Positions 17,827 through 25,953 of a DNA stretch of 45,443 nt are shown in pieces (position 1 is the stretch's first letter; each line of letters opens with the position of its first letter). A program made the position numbers and the translations under genes. The stretch lies in the NCBI GenBank assembly GCA_017399905.1, contig JAFQAR010000069.1:1-45443 (forward strand), given 5' to 3'. The stretch comes from Bacteroidales bacterium. GTDB lineage: Bacteria > Bacteroidota > Bacteroidia > Bacteroidales > UBA932. The notes beneath the pieces were generated by a model, which was not told the DNA's origin, searched no databases, and worked only from the letters and a program-made list of their open reading frames with translations.

Positions 17827-19671
17827 TTATTTCCTGACTCTTACTCTGTCAAGCAGATTTCCGTTCAATATCCTGTCTTCAAGCGGCTTGCGCTCCTTCT
17901 TTATTTCACCGTTGAGGTACATCTCCGTCAGCAGGGAAGCGATCGGGGCCGCCCATGTCGCTCCGAAACCGCCGTTCTCCACATATGCCGCCACTGCGAT
18001 CTGAGGATTGTCCTTGGGTGCGAAGCAGATGAAGACGGAGTGGTCATGTCCGTGCGGATTCTGTGCAGTTCCTGTCTTTCCGCAGATGTCAAGGCCTTCA
18101 ACCGCTGCGATGCTGGCCGTTCCACCCGAGCCGAATCCGCTGTTCACGGCGCGGTACATTCCTCCCACGACCTTCGGGAAATGTGTGGTGTCGACCATAG
18201 TGTAGTGCCTTTCCTTGTATTTCGGGTCTATGGTCACGTTTTCCGAATCCTTGATGATGTGCGGCGTATAGTAGAATCCGCGGTTCGCAATGGTGGCGCA
18301 GAGGTTTGCGAGGTGGAGCGGGGTACATCCGATCTCACCCTGTCCGATGGACAGCGAGATGACGGTCGTCGCCTTCCAGCCTCCCTTGCGGTATACCTTG
18401 TTGTAGTATTTCGAATCTGGGATGAAGCCTCCGAGCTCCGAAGGGAAGTCGCTGCCGAGCTTCTGTCCGAAGCCGAAGCTCTTCACATATTCGTTCCATT
18501 TGTCCATCGCCTCATCTATGGATCCGTATTTCGGATTTTCAAGAAGGTCCCTCAGGATGTAGCAGTAATATGCATTGCAGGACATCATGATGGATTCCTC
18601 GAAGTTGATAGGGGACTTATGTGCGTGGCAGCCCAGTTTGTTGCGGCCGAAATGGTAGCCCATGCTGCATGGGTAAAGGGTTCCCGTCGAGACGACACCT
18701 TCCTGCAGGCCGATAAGGCCGTTCACCAGCTTGAATACGGATCCCGGAGGATACGGAGCCTGTACCGCACGGTTGAACATCGGTTTGTAAGGGTCGGATG
18801 ATATCTCCTTATAGTGCTGGCCTATGTTGGCGAGCTTGTCCACGTCTATTCCGGGACTTGACACAAGGGTGAGGATCTCTCCGGTAGCAGGCTCTATGGC
18901 CACAAGACTTCCCACCTTGTTGTTCATCAGCTGCTGGCCGTAGTGCTGGAGCTTGGCGTCGATGGTGGTCATGATGTCGTCGCCTGGGATGGCTTCCTTG
19001 TCCATCTCTCCGTCGCGATATCTTGACTCTATCTTGTTGCGTGAGTTTCTGAGCCAGATGTTGTAGCCCTTTTCACCGCGGAGTTCCTTCTCTCTTGCCG
19101 CCTCGATGCCTGTCATGCCCGCATAGTCTCCGGACTTATATTCTCCCGGATGGTTCTCTATGTATCTTGCGTTGACTTCGGAAACATAGCCGAGAAGGTT
19201 TCCTCCGGCATTGAACGGATATTCGCGGATGCTTCTGGCCTGTCCTCTGAATCCGGGGAACTTGTAGGCGACTTCCGCAAACTTCATGTATGTTTCAGGA
19301 GGTATCTGCTTGATCATGACCACGGACTGATAACCGATGCGCCTGCGGTTCCTGTAGTATTCCTGCATCTTCTCCCTGACGAATTCAGGAGTTATGTCAA
19401 GGACTTCGCATAAGGCCAGCGTATCGAACTGCTCCACTTCCTTAGGGGTCACGAGCAGATCGTAAGCCACCTTGTTGCCGACAAGGATGTTTCCGTTCCT
19501 GTCGTGGATGATTCCTCGTGTCGGATAGATGGTGGAATAGACCATCGTGTTGTTTTCGGCGGACAGCTTGTATTTGTCGTCGATGATCTGTATGCTGAAA
19601 AGCTTTGCTATAAGGATGGCTGCAGCCGTGCACAGACCTATCAGAAGCTTGTTTTCCCTGTTCAGTTTCAT
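17827..19671 (-). CDS. mrdA: Penicillin-binding protein 2 (class B transpeptidase)
   Basis: Monofunctional transpeptidase that crosslinks new wall during elongation, 614 aa. One N-terminal membrane segment (about 9-28), a dimerisation/pedestal region with YPTRGIIHDRNGNIL (49-63), then the penicillin-binding domain. Catalytic motifs are S311-V-F-K314 in YPPGSVFK, S364-C-N366, and KTG in DICGKTGTAQNPHG. LGYVSEVN and GMTGIEAAREKELRG are typical of PBP2. It lies 12 bases after mreD and immediately before rodA; PBP2 and RodA form the synthase pair of the elongasome. Confidence 0.97.
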   Translation of the reverse strand: MKLNRENKLLIGLCTAAAILIAKLFSIQIIDDKYKLSAENNTMVYSTIYPTRGIIHDRNGNILVGNKVAYDLLVTPKEVEQFDTLALCEVLDITPEFVREKMQEYYRNRRRIGYQSVVMIKQIPPETYMKFAEVAYKFPGFRGQARSIREYPFNAGGNLLGYVSEVNARYIENHPGEYKSGDYAGMTGIEAAREKELRGEKGYNIWLRNSRNKIESRYRDGEMDKEAIPGDDIMTTIDAKLQHYGQQLMNNKVGSLVAIEPATGEILTLVSSPGIDVDKLANIGQHYKEISSDPYKPMFNRAVQAPYPPGSVFKLVNGLIGLQEGVVSTGTLYPCSMGYHFGRNKLGCHAHKSPINFEESIMMSCNAYYCYILRDLLENPKYGSIDEAMDKWNEYVKSFGFGQKLGSDFPSELGGFIPDSKYYNKVYRKGGWKATTVISLSIGQGEIGCTPLHLANLCATIANRGFYYTPHIIKDSENVTIDPKYKERHYTMVDTTHFPKVVGGMYRAVNSGFGSGGTASIAAVEGLDICGKTGTAQNPHGHDHSVFICFAPKDNPQIAVAAYVENGGFGATWAAPIASLLTEMYLNGEIKKERKPLEDRILNGNLLDRVRVRK

Positions 19672-19683
19672 CCGGTCTTCCTC

Positions 19684-20196
19684 CTATTTCCTGTCGTCGA
19701 CCGTGAGTATGTTCGTCACGATGAGTGACAGAAGGCAGTTGCACAGAAGTGATACTCCGAGGCGGGTGAAATTGAACCAGGTGGGTCTTGTGCCGGCTCC
19801 GTCGAGGATGACATAAATGCCGAGGAAGACCACAAGCGAGGTGATGGTCAGCATGGAGATCTTTCCTATGCCGTTCTTCTTGAACGAGAAGCTGTCTCCT
19901 CTTGTGATCAGGTCTTCACCGAGGAAGAACCTCACGAGAGGCTTGCGCAGAAGCGCGACAGGAACAAGTGCAGCCGCATTGATGCCTATGAGTCCTTCTG
20001 CAAGCCAGTCTACGGTCAGACCTGTGGCAAAGGCCAGGATCATGCACAAAGGAGTGCTGACCGTAAGAGGAACGCACAGTATCATGGCCGGAAGCATGGT
20101 CAGTGTGACATACGGTCCGAGATTGGTGAAGTTGCAGAGGATGACCTGACCGATCACCAGAAGAAAAAACAATAGTCCGAAATTCTGTCCTTTCAT
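19684..20196 (-). CDS. mreD: Rod shape-determining protein MreD
   Basis: Small polytopic membrane protein of the elongasome, 170 aa with five to six hydrophobic segments. Sequence identity in this family is low; the call comes from length, the hydropathy pattern with TGLTVDWLAEGLIGINAAAL (the helix that carries the family's GxxxD-like motif), and the position between mreC and mrdA. Its start codon shares one base with the mreC stop (TAATG), indicating translational coupling. Confidence 0.93.
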   Translation of the reverse strand: MKGQNFGLLFFLLVIGQVILCNFTNLGPYVTLTMLPAMILCVPLTVSTPLCMILAFATGLTVDWLAEGLIGINAAALVPVALLRKPLVRFFLGEDLITRGDSFSFKKNGIGKISMLTITSLVVFLGIYVILDGAGTRPTWFNFTRLGVSLLCNCLLSLIVTNILTVDDRK

Positions 20197-21020
20197 TACA
20201 TTCCCTCCTCCAGCTGTTTCAGTTCCTGTCTGTCAAGGTTCTCCACTATCGTGACATATCGCAATGATCCGAAGTCCTCGAACAGGGTTATGTTGATTTC
20301 ATAAGTCGCTCCGTTTACTATACGGGCGTCTCCTGTGTATCCGAGAGGAATGTCCGGTGGGAAGATCGAAGAGAATCCGCTGGTGAAGACCGTGTCTCCG
20401 GGCTGGAATTCCACATGATGCGGGATCTCCTTCAGGATGGCCTTGTCGCCGCTCCTTCCGTCCCAGCTGAGAGGACCTACGGCCCCCTCCTTTCCCAACC
20501 TTGCGCTGATGTTCATCTCATGGTTGCGGAAAGATCTCGCGTAGGAGTAGTTCCTGCTTACGGCATCGATGACTCCTACGGCTCCCTTCGAGGTTATGAC
20601 TCCTGAGCCTTCGGTGATCCCGTCTTCGTAGCCTTTCCCGATGATCATATAGTTGTGCTGGGTGTTGTTGCTGATCTTGGCGATTTCCGCATTGATGTAG
20701 CGGTAGTTGCCGGCTACGCCGTCCGCAGCCGCTTCGGGCAAGGCTACGCCTTCTTCCTGCGCCGCCGCTTCCAGCTCCGCCAGCCTCACCCTCAGCTCAT
20801 AGTTCTCCTGAGCGAGGGCGTCATTGGCCTTTCCGAGGGAGAAATAGTCCCTGATGTCCTGCGATCCGCCCCAGAATACATCCATCACGGCATGTGCTCC
20901 CTTGGATATCCAGATACCCTGAAGCCTGCCGTTATGACGCAGCATATTCAACGCAGCTACCTCCAGGATAATGAAGATAGCTGCATTGATCAGATGATAT
21001 ATGAAATTGCCTTTACGCAA
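20196..21020 (-). CDS. mreC: Rod shape-determining protein MreC
   Basis: Bitopic elongasome protein with a large periplasmic part, 274 aa. A membrane helix at about 8-24 is followed by a coiled coil (about 55-85, ANDALAQENYELRVRLAELE), and then the beta-barrel MreC domain with KGAVGVIDAVSRNYSYARSF, GDTVFTSGFSSIFPPDIPLG and EDFGSLRYVTIVEN. It begins at TTG 21020, four bases after the mreB stop; upstream in frame there is a stop with no ATG, and the next ATG would delete the membrane helix. An Ala/Glu-rich stretch (about 84-105) lies after the coiled coil. Confidence 0.94.
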   Translation of the reverse strand: MRKGNFIYHLINAAIFIILEVAALNMLRHNGRLQGIWISKGAHAVMDVFWGGSQDIRDYFSLGKANDALAQENYELRVRLAELEAAAQEEGVALPEAAADGVAGNYRYINAEIAKISNNTQHNYMIIGKGYEDGITEGSGVITSKGAVGVIDAVSRNYSYARSFRNHEMNISARLGKEGAVGPLSWDGRSGDKAILKEIPHHVEFQPGDTVFTSGFSSIFPPDIPLGYTGDARIVNGATYEINITLFEDFGSLRYVTIVENLDRQELKQLEEGM

Positions 21021-21024
21021 GATC

Positions 21025-22047
21025 TTACCTCATGAGGAATGTGTAGTTCTCTGTGTTCTTGAGTGCGAGACATGTGCCTCGTGCCACCGCTCTGAGCGGG
21101 TCCTGTGCCACATAGAACGGAATGTTGATCTTCTCTGTAAGACGCTTTGCAAGTCCTCTGAGGAGCGAACCGCCACCGGCGAGGTGGATACCGTTCTCCA
21201 CGATGTCGGAGTAGAGCTCCGGAGGAGTCTGCTCGAGCACATGGATGATGCCGTTCTCGATTCTCGCAACCGACTTGTCCAGACAGTGCGCTATCTCCTG
21301 ATATGTGATCGTCGCATGGACAGGATGTGCGGTCATGAGGTTAGGTCCTGTGATTGCATATGGCTCAGGTTCCTCGTCAAGGTCCGGAATCACGGCTCCG
21401 ATCGCGATCTTGATCTTTTCTGCAGTGATCTGACCCACTCTGATGTTGTGCTGCTGGCGGAGGTGCTGCTGGATGTCACCTGTGAATACGTCGCCTGCAA
21501 CCTTGATCGAATCCTGGACCACGATGCCGCCGAGGGAGATGACGGCGATCTCAGTCGTTCCGCCTCCTATGTCCACGACCATGTTTCCCTTAGGTGCCTC
21601 CACGTCGAGTCCGATACCGAGAGCGGATGCCATAGGTTCGTAGATCAGATATACGTCGCGGCCACCTGCATGCTCGGACGAGTCACGCACCGCACGGATC
21701 TCCACTTCAGTCGAACCTGAAGGAATACCCACCACCATCTTGATGTTAGGGGTGAAGAGAGACCTGCGCTTGCTGTTCACCTGCTTGATGAATCCGCGGA
21801 TCATCATCTCAGCCGCGTTGAAGTCGGCGATGACTCCGTCCTTCATCGGACGTACGGTCTTGATGCCCGGATTCTCCCTTTCCTGCATCAGCTTCGCCTT
21901 CTGTCCGAGGGCTATGGCCTTGCCTGTATTGTTGTCAATGGCCACGATACTAGGCTCGTCAAGCACGATCTGGTCGTTCTGGAAGATGACCGTGTTCGCC
22001 GTTCCGAGGTCCATTGCAAGCTCTTGTGTCAAGAATGAAAATCCCAT
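21025..22047 (-). CDS. mreB: Rod shape-determining actin homolog MreB
   Basis: Cytoplasmic actin-like ATPase that forms membrane-bound filaments and positions the elongasome, 340 aa. Phosphate 1 motif DLGTANT (about 13-19), the connecting region VGIPSGSTEVEIRAVRDSSEHAG, phosphate 2 VVDIGGGTTEIAVISLGG, and the adenosine motif IHLAGGGSLLRGLAKRL are all intact. The N-terminal FSFLTQ is a short amphipathic or hydrophobic membrane-binding stretch. It is the first gene of the minus-strand operon mreB-mreC-mreD-mrdA-rodA. The 120-bp AT-rich spacer to the divergent ispD must hold its promoter, but no exact TAnnTTTG box was found on that strand. Confidence 0.98.
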   Translation of the reverse strand: MGFSFLTQELAMDLGTANTVIFQNDQIVLDEPSIVAIDNNTGKAIALGQKAKLMQERENPGIKTVRPMKDGVIADFNAAEMMIRGFIKQVNSKRRSLFTPNIKMVVGIPSGSTEVEIRAVRDSSEHAGGRDVYLIYEPMASALGIGLDVEAPKGNMVVDIGGGTTEIAVISLGGIVVQDSIKVAGDVFTGDIQQHLRQQHNIRVGQITAEKIKIAIGAVIPDLDEEPEPYAITGPNLMTAHPVHATITYQEIAHCLDKSVARIENGIIHVLEQTPPELYSDIVENGIHLAGGGSLLRGLAKRLTEKINIPFYVAQDPLRAVARGTCLALKNTENYTFLMR

Positions 22048-22140
22048 ATTTCAGTTTCGTTTTTTCAGATTATTCAAATAGGCGGTAAAATTACAAAAAA
22101 ACTATCAAATAACTCCGATAAAAAATCAAAACATCTTTAT

Positions 22141-22148
22141 TATTTTTG
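22141..22148 (+). promoter_or_regulatory. -7 box for ispD
   Basis: TATTTTTG at 22141-22148, 19 bases before ATG 22168. No TTG lies 19 bp upstream. Confidence 0.45.
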
Positions 22149-22167
22149 TGAAATCATTCTTCATCAT

Positions 22168-22869
22168 ATGGACAGGAAAAGATTCGTGATAATCATGGCT
22201 GCCGGAAGCGGCACGAGGATGGGCGCTCAGCTGCCCAAGCAATTCATTGAGCTTGAGGGGAAAGCGATACTCCAGAGGACCATCGAGACCTTCGTCGAAG
22301 CCTCGCCGGGGATTTCGGTCGTGACCGTCCTGCCGGAGGCTCACATGGGCTACTGGAAGAACTATTGCCTGAAGCATAACTTCACCTGCCCCCAGATTCT
22401 CGTGAAGGGAGGAATCACCCGCTTTCATTCTGTAAGGAACGCTCTGGAAAAGGTGCCGGAAGGTGCAGTCGTGGCTGTCCATGACGGCGTCCGTCCCCTG
22501 ATCAGCAGCTCCCTTGTCGCAAGCCTTTTCGAAAAGGCGGCGGCCGTGCCGGCCCTGATACCTGTGATACCTTGTGTGGATACGATGAAGATGCTTGAAG
22601 AGAAGGACGGAGAACTGGTGACAATGGCCGGAAAAACTGTGGACAGGTCGTATCTCTATGGTGCCCAGACTCCGCAGATCTTCCATTCCGAAATACTGAA
22701 GGATGCGTACAGGCAGGCCTATGACACTGCTTTTACCGATGACGCTTCAGTGGTGGAGAAATATGGAAAAAACCTCTCCTACGCAATCGGGGAGAGGTTC
22801 AATATAAAGATCACGACTCAGGATGACCTGAAGCTCGCGGAAGCCATAATGTCTTTGTCTGAGAAGTAG
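22168..22869 (+). CDS. ispD: 2-C-methyl-D-erythritol 4-phosphate cytidylyltransferase
   Basis: MEP-pathway enzyme that transfers CMP from CTP to methylerythritol 4-phosphate, 233 aa. The nucleotide motif is IIMAAGSGTRMGAQLPKQFI (with the two catalytic basic residues Arg and Lys), followed by GGITRFHSVRNAL, VAVHDGVRPLIS, and the C-terminal YGAQTPQIF, FTDDASVVE and ITTQDDLKLAE. Monofunctional, with no IspF fusion. Single gene with its own promoter, divergent from mreB and converging on the lrp gene, whose stop is one base away. Confidence 0.97.
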   Translation: MDRKRFVIIMAAGSGTRMGAQLPKQFIELEGKAILQRTIETFVEASPGISVVTVLPEAHMGYWKNYCLKHNFTCPQILVKGGITRFHSVRNALEKVPEGAVVAVHDGVRPLISSSLVASLFEKAAAVPALIPVIPCVDTMKMLEEKDGELVTMAGKTVDRSYLYGAQTPQIFHSEILKDAYRQAYDTAFTDDASVVEKYGKNLSYAIGERFNIKITTQDDLKLAEAIMSLSEK

Positions 22870-22880
22870 GTTACTTCTTT
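22862..22880. terminator. Hairpin built on the facing stop codons of ispD and lrp
   Basis: AGAAGTA (22862-22868), loop GGT, TACTTCT (22872-22878), then TT. The ispD TAG and the complement of the lrp TAA lie within the hairpin. Stem of 7 bp, modest strength; likely terminator on the plus strand. Confidence 0.4.
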
Positions 22881-23386
22881 TCCTTCTTCTTCTTTACGCT
22901 GGCCGAAAAACTTGTGTTCTGGTATTCCTTTACCCACACCTGACGCTCTATCGCCTGGTCAAGGGAGATCTGTGTCTCTGTCTGCTGGACATAAGGGATC
23001 TTCTGGATAGTGTTGAGGAGAACCTGCATGAGGTGGTCATGATCAAAGCAATAGAGCTTGATCAGAAGCGCATGCTTTCCTGTGACGAAATGACACTCTA
23101 CGATTTCTGAAATCTTCTTGAATGATTCGATCACATCAGGATATTTGTTCGCTTCAGAAAGAGATACGCTCACATAAGCGCATACGTTGAGTCCGAGTGC
23201 CTGCGGCTTCACGAGAAGTCGTGATCCCGTGATGACTCCGTTTGCCTCCAACCTCTTGACTCTCTGATGGATGGCAGCTCCTGACACGTTGCACTCACGT
23301 GCAATTTCGAGGAAAGGCATTCTCGCGTTCTTTACCAGGAAGGAGAGTATCTTCTGGTCAATCTGATCGATCTGGTAGTTTGACAT
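22871..23386 (-). CDS. Lrp/AsnC-family transcriptional regulator
   Basis: Feast/famine regulator, 171 aa. An N-terminal winged helix-turn-helix (about 5-60: QIDQKILSFLVKNARMPFLE, GAAIHQRVKRLEANGVI) is followed by an AsnC ligand-binding/dimerisation domain (about 65-150: VCAYVSVSLSEANKYPDVIE, VTGKHALLIKLYCFDHDHLM). The C-terminus ends in a lysine-rich tail (SVKKKKEKK). Such proteins bind amino acids, form octamers and often repress their own gene. The promoter at 23415-23444 is bracketed by inverted arms that could be its operator. The ligand cannot be read from sequence. Confidence 0.93.
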   Translation of the reverse strand: MSNYQIDQIDQKILSFLVKNARMPFLEIARECNVSGAAIHQRVKRLEANGVITGSRLLVKPQALGLNVCAYVSVSLSEANKYPDVIESFKKISEIVECHFVTGKHALLIKLYCFDHDHLMQVLLNTIQKIPYVQQTETQISLDQAIERQVWVKEYQNTSFSASVKKKKEKK

Positions 23387-23406
23387 AGTTTATAAATTAT
23401 AACAAA

Positions 23407-23459
23407 TTCAGCCGCTAAGATAATGACAAAATGTTAAATGTCAATAATCAGCGGCTGAA
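23407..23459. promoter_or_regulatory. Inverted arms flanking the lrp promoter
   Basis: TTCAGCCGCT (23407-23416) and AGCGGCTGAA (23450-23459) are perfect inverted copies, and the similarity continues inward (AAGATAATGACA against GATTATTGACA). Arm centres are 43 bp apart, about four helical turns. On the minus strand it could also act as a topA terminator (long hairpin, then TTTG). Autoregulation by the Lrp protein is the other reading. Confidence 0.5.
23415..23444 (-). promoter_or_regulatory. Promoter of the lrp gene
   Basis: Minus strand: TTG (23442-23444), exactly 19 bp, then TATCTTAG (23415-23422), one mismatch from TATCTTTG. Start of transcription near 23407, leader of about 20 nt to ATG 23386. 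Confidence 0.55.
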
Positions 23460-23477
23460 AAATTATATTCTTTAAGA

Positions 23478-25790
23478 TTATTTGCGTCTTTTCTTTCGTC
23501 CTGTAGGCTCTGAGCTTGCAATTATCTCCTTACACTTTTCTTCTGTAAGGGTGGTAGGGTCCGTACCTTTCGGTATCTTGTAATTGCTTCCCGCATGCTT
23601 GATATATGGCCCGTAGTTACCATCTATAACCTGAATGTCGCTTTCAGTGTATTCCGCAATGATTCCTCCGGCCTTCTTGCTCAGGCTTTCCTCGATGAGC
23701 CTTACGCATGTGTCCTTGTCCACCTTGAGAGGGTCGGTGCCGCGTGGGAGCGAGATGTTCCTGTCACCGTACTTTATGTACGGACCGAAGCGTCCCTTCG
23801 TGCAGATGATGTCGATGCCCTCATGCTGACCTACGGTGCGGGGGAGTTCGAAGAGCTTGAGAGCCTCTTCGAGGGTGATGCTTTCGATAAGCTGTCCCGG
23901 AGCCAGGCTTGCATACTGCTTCGAGTCTCCGTCACCTTTCTGAACGTACGGACCGTACTGGCCGAACCTTGCCACGAGCGGCTGTCCGTCCTTAGGGTCT
24001 GTTCCGAGGTCGCGGCTTACATGGCTGTACTCCCTGTTGCTGAGTGTCTCCTCGATCTTTGTGTGGAAAGGTCCGTAGAAGTCACCTATGACGATGTTCC
24101 ATGTCATCTCGCCTTCTGCGATCTTGTCGAAATCCTTCTCTACGTTTGCCGTGAAGCTGTAGTCGAGGATCGTTTCGAAATTCTTTACGAGATAGTCGGT
24201 GACGATCATTCCTATGTCCTGAGGAAGGAGTCTGCCCTTTTCGGAGCCGACTGTCTCTGTCTTTGAAGTTTCCTTTATGACTCCGTTCTTCAATGTCAGG
24301 TTGGTTACGCTGCGCTTTTCGCCCGGCTTGTCACCCTTTACTATATATCCGCGTCCCTTGGTGAGGGTCGATATGGTAGGGGCGTAGGTCGACGGACGTC
24401 CGATGCCGAGCTCCTCGAGCTTCTTCACGAGAGTCGCTTCCGAATAGCGTGGTGGAGCTGCGGTGAACTTGCAGTCTGCGGAGATTTCGTTCTCGAACAT
24501 CCTTCCTCCGATGTGCATCTCCGGAAGGATCACCATCTCGTCATCCTGCTGCGGCTCGTCGGAACTCTCCATGTAGAGCTTGAGGAAACCGTCGAAAAGC
24601 ACCTGGCTTGCCTGTACGTTGAACTTCTCCTCACCCTTGTCTGTAGACACCTTGATGTCTGTCCTGAGTACGCGTGCATCAGCCATCTGAGATGCCACGG
24701 TACGCTTCCATATGAGGTCGTAGAGCTTCTGCTCCTGCGGTGTGCCTTCGATGGAAGTGTTCTCGATGTATGTAGGTCTGATGGCCTCGTGGGCTTCCTG
24801 AGCACCTTTGGCCTTGGTCCTGTACTGTCTTACCTTCGAATATTCCTCTCCGAAATTGTCGCAGATGAATTTCTTTGCCGTGTTGATGGCAAGGCCCGAA
24901 AGATTGGTCGAGTCGGTACGCATGTATGTGATGAGTCCGTGCTCATAGAGCCTCTGCGCTATGCTCATGGTCTGGCTTACGGAAAGCCTGAGCTTGCGTG
25001 CAGCCTCCTGCTGGAGCGTGGATGTCGTGAACGGAGCGGCAGGGAATCTGTTGCCTTCCTTCTTGTCTATGCTGCTGATGGTGAATGTCGCACCGCTGAT
25101 CCTTTCGAGGAATTCCCTTGCTGAAGCGATGTCCGGGAATCTTCTGTCCAGAGTCGCCTTTACGAGGGTCTTCTCAGGGGTTCCTTCCGGATGGAAGAGG
25201 GCTTCCACCCTGTAGTAAGGGTCGTTGCTGAATCCGAGGATCTCCCTTTCCCTGTCCACGACAAGACGGAGAGCCACAGACTGCACGCGGCCGGCAGAAA
25301 GCTTCGGCTGGATCTTTCTCCAGAGCACCGGCGACAGTTCAAAACCTACCAGACGGTCGAGCACGCGGCGGGCCTGCTGTGCATTGACGAGGCTCATGTC
25401 GATGTCGCGAGGGTTCTCGATGGCATTCAGGATGGCCGGCTTGGTGATTTCATGGAAAACTATACGTCTTGTGTTCTCCTTCTTTAGTCCCAGCGTCTCG
25501 AAAAGATGCCATGAAATGGCTTCTCCTTCGCGGTCTTCATCGGATGCAAGCCATACTACAGATGCGGCCTTTGCGGCCTTCTTAAGGTCCGAAACGACCT
25601 TCTTCTTGTCAGCAGGTATCACGTATTCCGGTGCAAAACCGTTCTTTACGTCAATACTGAGCTCACTGTCGTGCAGGTCACGTATGTGTCCGAAGCTGGA
25701 TTTCACTTCAAATCCTTCTCCGAGAAATTTCTGGATGGTCCCCGCTTTTGCAGGAGACTCGACGATAACAAGATTCTGTCCTTCCTTCAT
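23478..25790 (-). CDS. topA: DNA topoisomerase I
   Basis: Type IA topoisomerase that relaxes negative supercoils, 770 aa. TOPRIM domain at the start: Glu11 in LVIVESPAKAGTIQKFLG and Asp84/Asp86 in WLASDEDREGEAISWHL. The active-site Tyr289 is in LITYMRTDSTNLSG. Instead of C-terminal zinc fingers the protein ends in several TopA C-terminal repeats (GRFGPYIKYGDRNISLPRGT, GNYGPYIKHAGSNYKIPKGT) and a basic tail GRKKRRK. The start is ATG 25790; the in-frame TTG at 25796 is not needed. Divergent from the PBP1A gene. Confidence 0.97.
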   Translation of the reverse strand: MKEGQNLVIVESPAKAGTIQKFLGEGFEVKSSFGHIRDLHDSELSIDVKNGFAPEYVIPADKKKVVSDLKKAAKAASVVWLASDEDREGEAISWHLFETLGLKKENTRRIVFHEITKPAILNAIENPRDIDMSLVNAQQARRVLDRLVGFELSPVLWRKIQPKLSAGRVQSVALRLVVDREREILGFSNDPYYRVEALFHPEGTPEKTLVKATLDRRFPDIASAREFLERISGATFTISSIDKKEGNRFPAAPFTTSTLQQEAARKLRLSVSQTMSIAQRLYEHGLITYMRTDSTNLSGLAINTAKKFICDNFGEEYSKVRQYRTKAKGAQEAHEAIRPTYIENTSIEGTPQEQKLYDLIWKRTVASQMADARVLRTDIKVSTDKGEEKFNVQASQVLFDGFLKLYMESSDEPQQDDEMVILPEMHIGGRMFENEISADCKFTAAPPRYSEATLVKKLEELGIGRPSTYAPTISTLTKGRGYIVKGDKPGEKRSVTNLTLKNGVIKETSKTETVGSEKGRLLPQDIGMIVTDYLVKNFETILDYSFTANVEKDFDKIAEGEMTWNIVIGDFYGPFHTKIEETLSNREYSHVSRDLGTDPKDGQPLVARFGQYGPYVQKGDGDSKQYASLAPGQLIESITLEEALKLFELPRTVGQHEGIDIICTKGRFGPYIKYGDRNISLPRGTDPLKVDKDTCVRLIEESLSKKAGGIIAEYTESDIQVIDGNYGPYIKHAGSNYKIPKGTDPTTLTEEKCKEIIASSEPTGRKKRRK

Positions 25791-25863
25791 GCTCAAATCC
25801 TCACTTTTTCAAAAGAAAGTGCAAAGTAAGGCACAAACCGGGCAATTTTCCAAATTTTGTTGT

Positions 25864-25871
25864 TAATTTTG
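25864..25871 (+). promoter_or_regulatory. -7 box for the PBP1A gene
   Basis: TAATTTTG at 25864-25871 predicts a start near 25878 and a leader of about 75 nt, which would contain the palindrome at 25899-25914. Confidence 0.4.
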
Positions 25872-25898
25872 TAAGTTTAAAACCTACTATATAAAGGT

Positions 25899-25914
25899 GT
25901 CACCTATAGGTGAC
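25899..25914. promoter_or_regulatory. 16-bp perfect palindrome upstream of the PBP1A gene
   Basis: GTCACCTATAGGTGAC is perfectly self-complementary, and the preceding GGTG repeats the half-site (GGTGTCACC). It lies 40 bases before ATG 25954, between the divergent topA and PBP1A genes. It could be an operator for a dimeric regulator or a small leader hairpin. Confidence 0.4.
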
Positions 25915-25953
25915 GGGACAGTGAAAATTTTTTGACGAAACAAACGAGATCAT

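Noticed and set aside
17722-18801. 359-codon plus-strand frame over mrdA and rodA
   Set aside because: Antisense shadow of PBP2, which has intact SxxK, SxN and KTG motifs.
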